From: Pontibacter fetidus
Lineage (GTDB): Bacteria > Bacteroidota > Bacteroidia > Cytophagales > Hymenobacteraceae
NCBI RefSeq assembly: GCF_010119545.1
Contig: NZ_JAAEAA010000017.1
Location: forward strand, 46,898 to 110,897
DNA: 64,000 nt
Direction of reading: 5' to 3'
Shown: in pieces, positions 43,882-53,879 of the stretch
Layout: every line of letters begins with the position of its first letter
Numbering within the stretch: the stretch's first letter is position 1
The notes under the pieces: model-generated
The model's input: only the letters and a program-made list of their open reading frames with translations
What the model was told of the DNA's origin: nothing
Databases searched by the model: none
Program-made: the position numbers and the translations under genes

Positions 43882-44793
43882 ATGGATGAACTAATATCAC
43901 TTCCGGTTATACAGCCTAACACTACACCCGCTGAGCTGAGTGAAAATGGCAAGATACGTAAGCCAAACTGGCTGCGTGTAAAATTGCCTGTAGGCCAGGA
44001 ATACACTAAAGTACGTAACATAGTATCTGAATATAAACTGCATACCATCTGCGAAAGCGGCAACTGCCCGAACATGGGTGAGTGCTGGGGTGCAGGTACG
44101 GCCACTTTTATGATTTTGGGTAACGTTTGTACGCGCAGCTGCTCGTTTTGCGCTGTAGCCACAGGCCGCCCGAATGAGTACGACGAAGACGAGCCACGCC
44201 GTGTAGCAGAAGCTATTCAACTGATGGGCGTAAAACATGCCGTTATCACGTCGGTTAACCGCGACGAACTGAAAGACCGTGGTGCTGCTATCTGGCACGA
44301 AACAGTACGGTTAGTAAAAGAGCTGTCGCCGGCTACCACTATAGAAACCCTTATACCAGACGTAAAAGGTACCTGGGATGCATTGATTACCATGATCTCG
44401 GCTGGCCAGGAAGTAGTGTCGCATAACATGGAAACGGTAAAAGAACTATACCGCCAGGTGCGCCCGCAGGCCAAGTATGAGCGAAGCCTGGAGCAGATAA
44501 AACGTACCAAAGAGTATGGTAAACGCACCAAAACCGGTATCATGCTGGGCCTCGGCGAAACACGCGAGCAGGTATACCAGGCCATGGATGACCTGGCTGC
44601 CAATGGTTGCGACATCCTGACGCTGGGCCAATACTTACAACCGACTAAACTACACATAGAAGTAGCAGAATTTATACACCCCGACCTGTTTGCGCACTAC
44701 CGCGAAGAAGGCCTGAGCCGTGGCATAAAGTATGTTGAGTCCGGGCCATTGGTGCGTTCGTCGTACCACGCCGAGCGCCATGTGCACGTGTAG
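43882..44793 (+). CDS. lipA: Lipoyl synthase
   Basis: A radical-SAM enzyme inserting two sulfurs into octanoylated proteins. The auxiliary cluster ligands are Cys57, Cys62 and Cys68 ([13 protein letters not shown]), and the radical-SAM motif is Cys83-x3-Cys87-x2-Cys90 (CTRSCSFC). The C-terminal serine motif is [10 protein letters not shown]. The 303-residue length is normal, and the first Met fits the Bacteroidota N-terminus. Client proteins are encoded nearby in part: GcvP partners and the oxoacid dehydrogenase complex. Confidence 0.97.
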   Translation: MDELISLPVIQPNTTPAELSENGKIRKPNWLRVKLPVGQEYTKVRNIVSEYKLHTICESGNCPNMGECWGAGTATFMILGNVCTRSCSFCAVATGRPNEYDEDEPRRVAEAIQLMGVKHAVITSVNRDELKDRGAAIWHETVRLVKELSPATTIETLIPDVKGTWDALITMISAGQEVVSHNMETVKELYRQVRPQAKYERSLEQIKRTKEYGKRTKTGIMLGLGETREQVYQAMDDLAANGCDILTLGQYLQPTKLHIEVAEFIHPDLFAHYREEGLSRGIKYVESGPLVRSSYHAERHVHV

Positions 44794-44813
44794 TTTTAAC
44801 AAGTTAATTTCAA

Positions 44814-44847
44814 AGCCCTGTTGCCTGCCGGTAACAGGGCTTTTTTG
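44814..44847 (+). terminator. Terminator after lipA
   Basis: AGCCCTGTT (44814-44822) pairs with AACAGGGCT (44833-44841), followed by TTTTTT. It begins 20 bases after the lipA stop. Confidence 0.85.
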
Positions 44848-45248
44848 TAACTATAGCTTTGGTGTGGCAAAACGCAGTCCTGCCAGACGCTTTTTTCTGT
44901 TGAACTGTTTTCTGTTTCCTCCCTTTCTGCCTAACCTGGCAACCTGGTTTTGCTGCCACATGCTGGGTTTACCTATAGCACTATAACCCATACTGTTAGA
45001 TTTTGTATAGTAAAATTGCAATATATTTTTTAACTGATGTGTATGGTGTGTTATATATAACGATGTTTTTGAGTTTTCTATCAAAATATAAATTAAGTTA
45101 TATATTTATTATCTTTTATATATTAACGTATAATTTTTTGAATTAAGCACAACATATTTATGTGTTTTGAGTAAATGAAATTGTTCAATATGTATAGTCA
45201 CATAACTATATATAATACTCTCCGAATATTCCATTTCAAAATAACCAC
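44848..45248. other. Very AT-rich region upstream of the adhesin cassette
   Basis: No gene is seen in these 401 bases. From about 45000 the composition drops sharply: the line 45061-45120 has 9 G or C in 60 bases (15%). It contains short A and T runs and AT-alternating stretches (TATATATTTATTATC-like). It must carry the promoter of the adhesin cassette; no exact TAnnTTTG was found, so an alternative sigma factor or regulator is possible. Such composition could favour bending or a silencing protein. Confidence 0.5.
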
Positions 45249-48200
45249 ATGAATAAACTTCTACTGCTGATTTGTTTCATCTTTTCTGTCAGTATCACCC
45301 TAACGTATGGGCAGACACAAGATGTACTGGGCAATGCAAGTAGTTATGCAGTGCTCGCTTCCTCTCAAATCAACAACACCGGCCAAACAGGCGTTACCGG
45401 AAATGTGGGCGTAAGCCCGGGTAATACCGTCTTTGGAGAATCGGGGCTTGTTGTGAAAAATGGTAAAATAGAAAAAAACACGCCATCCGCTACCAGTGCT
45501 GCGCAAGATGCCTTAGTAGCTTATAATGCTTTATATGCCCGAACGCCTGTTAAAAACATAAACGGCAACTTCGGAGAGACTGGTTTGCCATTAGGGCCTG
45601 GTACTTATAAAGTAACAGGCGATGCCAGTTTTAAAGGTGTGCTTACGGTTGATGGCGGCGGAGACCTGAATTCCGTTTTCGTGTTTATAATAGATGGTAA
45701 CCTGCTCACGGATGCTCCGGCGGCAGGCGTACTGGCTATGAATGGCGCACAACCAAGCAATATTTACTGGATCGTAACAGGTGATGTAATTCTGGGGGGC
45801 TCTACCGGTTTCCAGGGAACGATACTGGCGCACGGCAATATAACACTGGATGCGGGTGTGGTAGTTATTGGTAGAGTAATGTCGCTAACAGGCCAGGTTA
45901 ACCTGACTTCTAATAACGTGTTCCTGCCAAACGTGGTAGTTACCGACTTAGGTGTTACAAAAAAAGCTGCTGAAGGAGATTATGTGGTAGGCTCAGAAGT
46001 AACCTATACTATTACAGCTTATAACAACGGACCAGGTACTGCTACCGACGTACAGGTAGAAGAGAACATCCCGGCAGGCCTTGAGTTTGTGCGCGTTGAG
46101 TCAGCCTCGCAAGGCACTTACGATGAAACTACGCATACCTGGAATGTAGGAACACTTGTGAATACAGGTACGGCTACGCTTAAACTGGTATTTAAAGTAA
46201 CTGCATCCGGCGAGATCAAAAACGGAGTTGAGGTGATCAGTAAAGACCCGGATCCGAACCCAGGCGATAATACCGTAAAAGAACCGATTAATGTGCCGGT
46301 ACCGGCCAATAACCTGAGCATTAGCAAAACAGCAAGTGGCGCACCTTATAAAGTAGGCGGATTGGTAACCTATACGATAGTTGCCAGCAATGCTGGTCCT
46401 AATGCAGCTACAGGAGTTATTGTAACTGATGTATTGCCAGCAGGTCTGCAATACCAGAGTCATACTACAACCAAAGGTACTTATGACCCGACAACAGGAA
46501 TCTACCTGGTAGGAGATCTGGGTAAAGACGAAAGTGTAACCTTAACTATAGTTGCCAAAATAGTGGCAGCAGGTACTATCGTAAATGAGGCTACCATTAC
46601 CAGCCCAACCCTTCCAGACCCCGACCCAAGCGACAATACCGACAAAGAGCGGGTTGATGTAACCTGTGATGCTCCAACCTTAACTATAGACGGTAACGGC
46701 AATGTATGCGCAGGCGAAGAAACAACTTTTAGGATAACAGAAGTATTTGGCGCTACTTATACTTATAAATTGCCAGCTGGCTTCACAGAAGTATCCAGAA
46801 CTGCTACAACTATAACTATAAAAGCTGGAAACACAGGTGGAATCCTGGAAGTGAAAGTGACAGACCTGTGCGGCACCGAGTATACCGTAACCAAAACTAT
46901 AGCCGTAACTACAAAGCCGGTTGTAACTACAAACGGCCCGGCGCAGGCTTGCGCTAACGCTGAAGGACTGACTTACTCCGTAACTGGTGCAGGCGAAGGC
47001 GTAACCTACGAGTGGGTTGTGACAGGCGGTATCACCCTGACCAGCCAGCCAGATGCAGCCACTGCAACTATAAACGTAGGTGCTACAGGCGGCACGATCT
47101 CGGTTAAAGTGAAGAACAGCTGCTTCGAGAGCGAGCCGGCTACTACAACTATCACTATACAGCCTGTTCCGGTTAAGCCAACACCAGTTGCAGGCACCAG
47201 CGAAGTATGCGCAGGTGATATCACACCAACTTATGAGATTGCCCCGGTAGCAGGCGCCACAGGCTATACCTGGACAGTACCAACCGGCTGGACTATCACC
47301 TCAGGACAAAACACAACCAAGATTACGGTAACCGCAGGTGCCACATCTGGTAACGTAACAGTAACTGCCGATAACGAATGCGGAAGCAGCGACGCAGCCA
47401 CCTTTACAGTAGCAGCCAGCGATGTGGCGGCAGCCGCAACTATAGCTGGCAGCGCTGGAGCTTGTATCGGCACTCCGCTAACCTATAGTGTAACGCCTGT
47501 GGATGGTGCTACAGACTATAACTGGACAGTGCCACAAGGTTGGACGATTGTAAGTGGCAATCACACGCCAACTATAGAGGTAACCGTAGGCGACCAGGCA
47601 GGCGATGTAACAGTAACTATAGCAAACAAGTGTGGTACCGGAGCAACAGCAAAATTAGCGGTAACACCAACTGTAAAACCAGCTACGCCAACTATAACCG
47701 GCCCAGCAGAGGCTTGTGCAGGCAGTGCAGGTAACGTGTATAGCGTAACCGCAGTAGCAGGCGCTACCAACTATACCTGGACAGTGCCGCAAGGCTGGAC
47801 CATCGAAAGCGGAAACGGCACAAACAGCATAACTGTAACTGCCGGCACAACTGGTGGCGAAGTAACCGTAATTGTAACCAACGCTTGCGGCGACAGCGAT
47901 GCAGGTACGTTTACTGCAGGTATAGCAACACCACCTAGTGCCATAGGGCCGATTACAGATAACAGCACACTTTGCGACGGGCTTGCTTATAGTATAGCTG
48001 CAGTGCCGGGCGCTACAAGCTATACCTGGACTGTACCGGCAGGCTGCACCATTGCGTCTGGTCAGGGTACCAATGCTATAAAAGTAACAGCAGCGAACGG
48101 TAATGTAGCCGGCGATATTAAAGTAGTGGCCAACACAGGCAGCTGCAGCAGCCCGGAAGCAGTTATCGCACTGGATATGTCGCTGGTAGATGGTAACCTG

Positions 48201-48455
48201 AACTTCCCGAAAGCCTTTAGCCCTAATGGTGATGGCACCAACGACAGCTGGAAGATCGCAAACCTGGAGAAGTATACTGCTAACGATGTGATGATCTTTA
48301 ACCGCTACGGTACCGAAGTATACAAGAAGAAAAACTACCAGAACGACTGGACCGGCAACGGACTGGAGCAAGGTACTTACTTCTACAAAGTGATCGTGAA
48401 ACTATGCGACGGAAAAGAGCAGGCCTATACAGGTTATGTAACCATCTTCCGCTAA
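45249..48455 (+). CDS. Type IX-secreted adhesin: DUF3494 ice-binding-like, DUF11 and PKD-like domains
   Basis: A 1068-residue surface protein. A signal peptide (about 1-21) leads to a DUF3494 ice-binding-like domain (about 27-225: SSYAVLASSQINNTGQTG, VFVFIIDGNLLT, IYWIVTGDVILGGSTGFQGT). Two DUF11 repeats follow (about 235-350 and 355-470: VTYTITAYNNGPGTATDVQV, VTYTIVASNAGPNAATGVIV). Then come six PKD-like modules of about 83 residues (about 475-970), most with the phrase YTWTVPxGWTI and a pair of cysteines. The C-terminus (about 985-1068: FPKAFSPNGDGTNDSW, MIFNRYGTEVYKKKNY, GTYFYKVIV) is the gliding-associated type B sorting domain (CHU_C). It is followed by porP/sprF and a porE-like gene, the typical partner set for type B substrates. 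Confidence 0.9.
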   Translation: MNKLLLLICFIFSVSITLTYGQTQDVLGNASSYAVLASSQINNTGQTGVTGNVGVSPGNTVFGESGLVVKNGKIEKNTPSATSAAQDALVAYNALYARTPVKNINGNFGETGLPLGPGTYKVTGDASFKGVLTVDGGGDLNSVFVFIIDGNLLTDAPAAGVLAMNGAQPSNIYWIVTGDVILGGSTGFQGTILAHGNITLDAGVVVIGRVMSLTGQVNLTSNNVFLPNVVVTDLGVTKKAAEGDYVVGSEVTYTITAYNNGPGTATDVQVEENIPAGLEFVRVESASQGTYDETTHTWNVGTLVNTGTATLKLVFKVTASGEIKNGVEVISKDPDPNPGDNTVKEPINVPVPANNLSISKTASGAPYKVGGLVTYTIVASNAGPNAATGVIVTDVLPAGLQYQSHTTTKGTYDPTTGIYLVGDLGKDESVTLTIVAKIVAAGTIVNEATITSPTLPDPDPSDNTDKERVDVTCDAPTLTIDGNGNVCAGEETTFRITEVFGATYTYKLPAGFTEVSRTATTITIKAGNTGGILEVKVTDLCGTEYTVTKTIAVTTKPVVTTNGPAQACANAEGLTYSVTGAGEGVTYEWVVTGGITLTSQPDAATATINVGATGGTISVKVKNSCFESEPATTTITIQPVPVKPTPVAGTSEVCAGDITPTYEIAPVAGATGYTWTVPTGWTITSGQNTTKITVTAGATSGNVTVTADNECGSSDAATFTVAASDVAAAATIAGSAGACIGTPLTYSVTPVDGATDYNWTVPQGWTIVSGNHTPTIEVTVGDQAGDVTVTIANKCGTGATAKLAVTPTVKPATPTITGPAEACAGSAGNVYSVTAVAGATNYTWTVPQGWTIESGNGTNSITVTAGTTGGEVTVIVTNACGDSDAGTFTAGIATPPSAIGPITDNSTLCDGLAYSIAAVPGATSYTWTVPAGCTIASGQGTNAIKVTAANGNVAGDIKVVANTGSCSSPEAVIALDMSLVDGNLNFPKAFSPNGDGTNDSWKIANLEKYTANDVMIFNRYGTEVYKKKNYQNDWTGNGLEQGTYFYKVIVKLCDGKEQAYTGYVTIFR

Positions 48456-48491
48456 GCATCAGGCCAATTAAAAGGAAAAACATTTAAGAAA

Positions 48492-49427
48492 ATGAGAATA
48501 GTTTATACCCTGCTGGCCCTGCTTATAGCCTTTTCGGCTAGCGCCCAGCAAAACCCACAGTACTCACAATACATCTTCAACAGTATGGGCATTAACCCTG
48601 CCTATACTGGCAGTAAGAATGTGCTCAACGTAAATGCCTTCCACCGCTCGCAGTGGACAGGCATTGAGGGGGCGCCAACCTCGCAGGCCTTAAGTATAGA
48701 TGGCATCTCGGCCAATAACAGGCTGGGATTAGGTCTGGCCCTTACCCGCGACCAGATCGGAGCGCAATCTTCTATCTCGGCGTATGCAAACCTGGCGGTT
48801 AAGCTGCCGGTTAGCGAAACCGGGGTGTTCAGCCTGGGCCTTGCGCCCGGGTTGGTACAAACCAAGCTGGATGGCAACGAACTGGGCATCGAAGACGATC
48901 CGTCAATACCTACTAATTCGGATAGCAACATTCGCCCGGATATCAAGTTAGGAGCTTATTTCCATACGCAGCGTTTTTATGCAGGCCTTTCGGCTTCTGA
49001 CCTGATGCAATACAAGGATATGGAGAACATTGAGCCGGAGCGCCATTACTACTTTACAACAGGTTATGTGCTGGATCTGGGTCCGTTTGTTAAGGTTAAG
49101 CCAAGCGTATTGCTGAAAGAGGATTTCAACGCCCCGACTGCTGTAGACCTGAATGCTTTTGTGCTACTGGCTGACAGACTTTGGTTAGGTGGCTCGTACC
49201 GCACCAGCATGAAACTGTTTAACGACACACCCGAAATGGATGGCATGAAGAACCGTACCGCCATTGCGCTGATCGGGGAACTACAGATCCATAGATCGCT
49301 TCGTCTGGGTTATGCCTACGATAAGATGCTGAACGGTCTTAGCAATTTTAACACACACGAAATCTCAGTTGGCTACTACTTCTATAAGAAGACTGATACC
49401 AAAATGCTAACCCCACAATACTTTTAA
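48492..49427 (+). CDS. PorP/SprF-family type IX membrane protein
   Basis: A 311-residue outer-membrane barrel of the PorP/SprF family, needed for export or surface attachment of type B substrates. A signal peptide (1-18, ending FSASAQQ) leads to the hallmark start NPQYSQYIFNSMGINPAYTGS. The family's repeated strands follow, including QWTGIEGAPTSQALSIDG and LRLGYAYDKMLNGLSNFN near the end, and the final GYYFYKK. It lies 36 bases after the adhesin stop and 18 bases before the next gene, so all three are one operon. Confidence 0.95.
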   Translation: MRIVYTLLALLIAFSASAQQNPQYSQYIFNSMGINPAYTGSKNVLNVNAFHRSQWTGIEGAPTSQALSIDGISANNRLGLGLALTRDQIGAQSSISAYANLAVKLPVSETGVFSLGLAPGLVQTKLDGNELGIEDDPSIPTNSDSNIRPDIKLGAYFHTQRFYAGLSASDLMQYKDMENIEPERHYYFTTGYVLDLGPFVKVKPSVLLKEDFNAPTAVDLNAFVLLADRLWLGGSYRTSMKLFNDTPEMDGMKNRTAIALIGELQIHRSLRLGYAYDKMLNGLSNFNTHEISVGYYFYKKTDTKMLTPQYF

Positions 49428-49445
49428 CCGATAGCCTGAAAGCAT

Positions 49446-51422
49446 ATGAACTATAAATTTACACCCTTATACTTAGTTGCAGCAGCCATGCTTAGTTTTG
49501 GCACGGTAGCGCAGGCACAATCAGACCTGAAAAAGGCCAATAAGTATTTTGATAACTACGCCTACGCCCTGGCACTGGACCACTATAAAGTAGCTATAAC
49601 CAAACGCGAACCAAAACCGGAAACCGTGCAGCGCATTGCCGATGCCTACCGCATGACGCGCCAGACGCACCAGGCAGAAGAATGGTATGCCAAAGCTGTG
49701 CAGTTGCCTGGCAGTAACCCCATGAACTTTTACTACTATGCAGAGGCCCTGCGCAGCAACGGGAAGTATACCGAAGCAAAAGAGCAGTACATGAAGTGGG
49801 GTGAGGCCATGCCTGAAAATGCAGAGCAGGCACAAAAGCTGATCGCAGCCACCGAGCAGGGTATAAAATGGACGCAACAGCAACCAACTGCCGAAGTAAC
49901 ACAGCTGACAAGTATAAGTGTGGGCAGTTATTCCGATTTCAGCCCGGCACCTTTTGGCAACGGCATCATCTTTACTTCGGACAGAGGTATTTCTGCTGAT
50001 AAGCAAAATGAAGTATACGGCTGGACTGGTCGCCCGTACCTACAGCTGTTTACCGCTAAAACCGACGGACAGGGCAACTGGAGTTCTCCGGAAGCTTTGC
50101 AAGAGGTGGTAAATTCTGAATATCATAACGCGACTGCTTCTGCGGCTACTGATGGCCAGCAACTATACTTTACCAGAACGCACATGGTGCGCGAGCGCCA
50201 GAAAGGTAACCCCGACCCAACCAGCTGGGTAGAAGTGAAAGACGATAAACCGGAGCACATTAACCGCCTGGAGATATTCACAGCACAGAAAGAGAATGGG
50301 GTATGGGGCAATATTCAGCCTTTCACCTATAATAAAGTTACTGAGTATTCAGTAGGTCATCCGGCGCTGTCAGCTGACGGGCAGATCCTCTACTTTGCTT
50401 CTGATATGCCTGGCAGCCTGGGTGACACTGATATCTTTTATAGCAAACGCCAGGAAGATGGTAGCTGGGGAGTGCCGGTAAATGCAGGCGCAACTATAAA
50501 CACGCCGGGTCGCGAGAGCTTTCCGTATGTAGATGCTGCCGGTAAACTATACTTTGCTTCGGATGGCCATGCAGGTATGGGCGGACTGGATATCTTCTCT
50601 GCTGAAGGCGAGCATGGCAACTGGGCCGGCGTACGCAACCTGGGCAACCCGATCAACTCTCGTAAAAACGATTATGGTATTATGTTCACAACGCCTGGCG
50701 AAACGGGGCTGCTATCATCTAACCGCGATGCCGATAACGGTACCGAAGACATCTATAGTTTTAAGATACTCAAAAAGCCGGTCGTGATCGCCATTAAGAC
50801 CCTGGAGCGTAAGCAGAACGATAAAAAACGCAACATAGAAGTGCCGCTGCCACAGGTACAGGTGGTAGTGTCTCAGAAAACTATAGCTGATTCTACAGTG
50901 GTGATGTCGGATGAGAATGGCCAGTATTTTATGGATGGCTTTAAAGGCAACACCTACTCGCTGATGGGTACCAAAGCAGGTTACCTGACACAGGAAGCCA
51001 TGGCACAGATACCGGAAACAGCCGGCGACACGATACAAGTGGCTTTACTGTTTGATAAAAATGAGCAGAACCGCGTGATCGTGCTGGAGAACATCTATTA
51101 TGACCTGGATAAGTGGGACATAAGAGAAGATGCGGCAAAAGAGTTAGATAAACTGGTAACAGTGCTGCAGAACAACCCGGAAATTAAAATAGAAATGAGC
51201 TCGCATACGGATAGCCGCGAAAGCGTGAATTATAACCAGGCACTTTCTGAAAAACGAGCCAATGCTGCTGTAGATTACCTGGTATCGAAAGGTATAAACA
51301 GAAACCGCCTGACGGCAAAAGGCTACGGTAAAACCAAACTTGTAAATGGCTGCGGCGATAACGTAGAGTGTTCGGAAGAAGAGCACCAGCTTAACCGCAG
51401 AACCGAGTTCAAGATAAAATAA
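49446..51422 (+). CDS. PorE-like OmpA-domain protein with TPR and beta-propeller
   Basis: A 658-residue lipid- or peptidoglycan-linked protein with the four-domain plan of PorE: signal peptide (1-24), TPR-like helices (about 25-135, LKKANKYFDNYAYALALDHY), WD40/PD40 propeller (about 145-430, with SDFSPAPFGNGIIFTSDRG, GHPALSADGQILYFASDMPG and KLYFASDGHAGMGGLDIF), a carboxypeptidase-regulatory-like domain (about 455-530) and an OmpA C-terminal domain (about 545-658, NIYYDLDKWDIREDAAKELDKL in pieces, SSHTDSRESVNYNQALSEKRA). PorE anchors type IX secretion components to peptidoglycan. This copy is in the adhesin cassette and may be a dedicated paralogue. Confidence 0.9.
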   Translation: MNYKFTPLYLVAAAMLSFGTVAQAQSDLKKANKYFDNYAYALALDHYKVAITKREPKPETVQRIADAYRMTRQTHQAEEWYAKAVQLPGSNPMNFYYYAEALRSNGKYTEAKEQYMKWGEAMPENAEQAQKLIAATEQGIKWTQQQPTAEVTQLTSISVGSYSDFSPAPFGNGIIFTSDRGISADKQNEVYGWTGRPYLQLFTAKTDGQGNWSSPEALQEVVNSEYHNATASAATDGQQLYFTRTHMVRERQKGNPDPTSWVEVKDDKPEHINRLEIFTAQKENGVWGNIQPFTYNKVTEYSVGHPALSADGQILYFASDMPGSLGDTDIFYSKRQEDGSWGVPVNAGATINTPGRESFPYVDAAGKLYFASDGHAGMGGLDIFSAEGEHGNWAGVRNLGNPINSRKNDYGIMFTTPGETGLLSSNRDADNGTEDIYSFKILKKPVVIAIKTLERKQNDKKRNIEVPLPQVQVVVSQKTIADSTVVMSDENGQYFMDGFKGNTYSLMGTKAGYLTQEAMAQIPETAGDTIQVALLFDKNEQNRVIVLENIYYDLDKWDIREDAAKELDKLVTVLQNNPEIKIEMSSHTDSRESVNYNQALSEKRANAAVDYLVSKGINRNRLTAKGYGKTKLVNGCGDNVECSEEEHQLNRRTEFKIK

Positions 51423-51473
51423 GTCAGCTCAAGTCTGATCAATAGAAAATTCTCATTAGCTTTCATAGTTTGG

Positions 51474-51510
51474 AAAGGCTCCGCAGTTTCTGGGGAGCTT
51501 TTTCTTTTTA
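51474..51510 (+). terminator. Terminator after the adhesin cassette
   Basis: AAAGGCTCC (51474-51482) pairs with GGAGCTTTT (51494-51502) with one G-T wobble, followed by CTTTTT. It is 51 bases behind the PorE-like stop. Confidence 0.7.
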
Positions 51511-51582
51511 ATGGCAAGCTATACTTAAACTATAAACATTGTGCGCACTTGCACGTTCTGAATTGAGCTCTCTGATCATCTT

Positions 51583-53877
51583 ATGAAAAGACTTATCCTT
51601 TTATACTTACTTATACTTGGCATTTGTCCGGCAACTATAGCACAAACTATAGTGTCAGGTATTGTAGATCATGCCCAAAAACAGGGACCTCTGAAAGGCG
51701 CTATAGTAAAGACCAACACCGGCCAAGCTACCACCACCGACGCAGATGGCAAGTATAGTTTAACAGTTCCGGCAACGGCCACTTACATCGTTATCTCGCA
51801 TATTGGGTTTGTGCCTGATACGATAGCTATTGAACAAGGGCAGCAGCGTGTTACTTATTTTACACAACTGCAACCACAGCAGCATATTTTAAAAGAAGTG
51901 GAAGTGCAGGGCTACGAAACCAACCGGCCGTTACTGCAAACCGCAGGCGCTATAAGTATAATTGATAGTGACGTTATCCAAAGGTCTGATGAGAGTTCGT
52001 TGGTGAGGGCTGTAAATACGGTGCCCGGCGTAAAAATGGACGAACGGGCTCCGGCCAGTTACCGCCTTTCGATACGTGGCAGTACGCTACGCTCGCCCTA
52101 CGGTATCCGGAATGTGAAGCTATACTTTAACGGCATCCCACTAACCGAAGCAAACGGCACTACGGCACTTAATTTACTGGATGCGGCAAGTATAGGAAGT
52201 ATAGAGATACTGAAAGGACCAACGGCAAGTGTGTACGGGGCAGGCACTGGCGGTACCGTATTGCTGGAGCCAAAGCGTTCTAAACTGGGAGCAGAAGCTG
52301 GCGCAGGTATAAGTATAGGCTCCTATGGTCTCCGGAAGTATACAGCCAATGTTAGTACAGGCTCGGCCAAAAGCAACGTGTTGGTACAGTACGCGCATCA
52401 ACAATACGACGGCTACCGCCAACAATCGGCCCTGGATAGAAAAGTGCTGCTCGTTTCGCCGGAATTTTATGTATCTGATAAGCAAACCATCACCTCGCAT
52501 ATCATCTACTCCGATTTATATTATGAACTACCCGGTGGCATTACCAAAGAGCAGTATGATGCTGTCCCAAGGCAGGCGCGTGGGGGTGAGTTCGGGAGTG
52601 TAAAGCAAAATGCCTCCATGAACCAGGAAAGTATAAACATCGGCCTGAAGCAGGACTATAGCTTTACAGATAACTGGAGCAACTCCACTGCTATCTATAC
52701 GCTGCACCGTTTTCGCTATCATCCGTTTAACACCGACTATGAACGGAATGCGAACCAGGAGTTCGGACTGCGCAGTAGTTTTGCTTATACCACAACTATA
52801 GGAAGTATAGCCGCAAAGTATACCTTCGGTGGCGAGTTTCAGCGTGGGTTTGAGGCAGCCCGCACTTACGATAATAATAGTGGTTTGGTAGGAGCATTGC
52901 GCACCGATGATGAAGTAACAGCGAAAGCAGGTTTTGTATTTGCGCAGGCAGAACTGGAATTACCTGCAGATTTTATACTTACCACCGCACTCAGCTTAAA
53001 CGATACTCAATACAAGATTACGCGATTGGCGCAGTCTCCAACTATAAACTATACCAAAGATTTCGAGGCGGTGCTTTCGCCCAGAGTTGCGCTGCTCAAA
53101 AAGTTAACGGATAAGGTATCGGCACATGCCAGTATAAGCGCCGGCTTTTCCCCTCCTACCGAAGAAGAGATTTTAACCTCTGACGGCGCTTTAAATGAAG
53201 ACCTGCAGGCTGAGAAAGGAACAAACTATGAACTGGGCGTGCGCGGCTATATGTTACAAAATAAGCTAAGCTTTGATGTGGTGGGCTTTAACTTTAGATT
53301 AAATGAAACGATAGTTAGCCGGCAGGATGCATCAAGTGTAGCCGTGTTCCGGAATGTGGGAGCCACCTCACAAAAAGGGATTGAAACAGCGCTGAACTAT
53401 ACTATAGTTGATGCCCCGGAAGATGGGCTAAGCCTGTTTAAAGTATGGGGAAGTTATACTTACAGCCATTTCCGGTTTAAGAAGTACAGCATATTTAAAG
53501 CATCAGAGCAAAAGGAAATAGACCTGAGTGGAAACGAGTTGACAGGTGTAGCACCACATACTGCCACGGCAGGAATAGATGCAGCAACCAATCTGGGGTT
53601 ATACTTTACAGCAACTATAAATTATGTAGATGCGCTTCCGCTGAACGATGAGAATACCGTTTATGCCGACAGTTACCTGGTAGTAGGCGCAAAGCTGGGG
53701 TACCGAAGAACTATAGCTGACAAGTTAGAACTGAATATTTTTGCCGGAGTAGATAACCTGACCAATCAGAAATATAGTTTAGGAAACGACCTGAATGCTT
53801 TTGGCGGCCGCTACTACCAGCCAGCCCCGGACCGTAATTATTTCGGCGGACTTGCCCTGAACTATAAGATAAAGTAG
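51583..53877 (+). CDS. TonB-dependent outer-membrane receptor
   Basis: A 764-residue receptor. A signal peptide (1-20, ending ATIAQ) is followed by a carboxypeptidase-regulatory-like domain (about 22-105, VSGIVDHAQKQGPLKGAIV). The plug (about 115-225) contains SLVRAVNTVPGVKMDERA, YRLSIRGSTLRSPYGIRNVKLY-like residues in part, and IEILKGPTASVYGAGTGGTV. The barrel follows, ending in the aromatic strand RNYFGGLALNYKIK. The FecA-like layout suggests uptake of a ferric siderophore or similar compound. No adjacent anti-sigma factor or transporter identifies the substrate. The gene is convergent with the DUF4136 gene, with two bases between stops. Confidence 0.93.
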   Translation: MKRLILLYLLILGICPATIAQTIVSGIVDHAQKQGPLKGAIVKTNTGQATTTDADGKYSLTVPATATYIVISHIGFVPDTIAIEQGQQRVTYFTQLQPQQHILKEVEVQGYETNRPLLQTAGAISIIDSDVIQRSDESSLVRAVNTVPGVKMDERAPASYRLSIRGSTLRSPYGIRNVKLYFNGIPLTEANGTTALNLLDAASIGSIEILKGPTASVYGAGTGGTVLLEPKRSKLGAEAGAGISIGSYGLRKYTANVSTGSAKSNVLVQYAHQQYDGYRQQSALDRKVLLVSPEFYVSDKQTITSHIIYSDLYYELPGGITKEQYDAVPRQARGGEFGSVKQNASMNQESINIGLKQDYSFTDNWSNSTAIYTLHRFRYHPFNTDYERNANQEFGLRSSFAYTTTIGSIAAKYTFGGEFQRGFEAARTYDNNSGLVGALRTDDEVTAKAGFVFAQAELELPADFILTTALSLNDTQYKITRLAQSPTINYTKDFEAVLSPRVALLKKLTDKVSAHASISAGFSPPTEEEILTSDGALNEDLQAEKGTNYELGVRGYMLQNKLSFDVVGFNFRLNETIVSRQDASSVAVFRNVGATSQKGIETALNYTIVDAPEDGLSLFKVWGSYTYSHFRFKKYSIFKASEQKEIDLSGNELTGVAPHTATAGIDAATNLGLYFTATINYVDALPLNDENTVYADSYLVVGAKLGYRRTIADKLELNIFAGVDNLTNQKYSLGNDLNAFGGRYYQPAPDRNYFGGLALNYKIK

Positions 53878-53879
53878 AG

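Noticed and set aside
47655..48371. 238-residue open frame on the minus strand inside the adhesin gene
   Set aside because: Its Cys/Tyr/Gly-rich content is the mirror of the PKD-repeat codons; no independent evidence.
45249..48455. Possible CRISPR-like or satellite array suggested by periodic DNA in the adhesin
   Set aside because: The period of about 250 bases stays in frame and encodes PKD-like modules; no short direct repeats with unique spacers.
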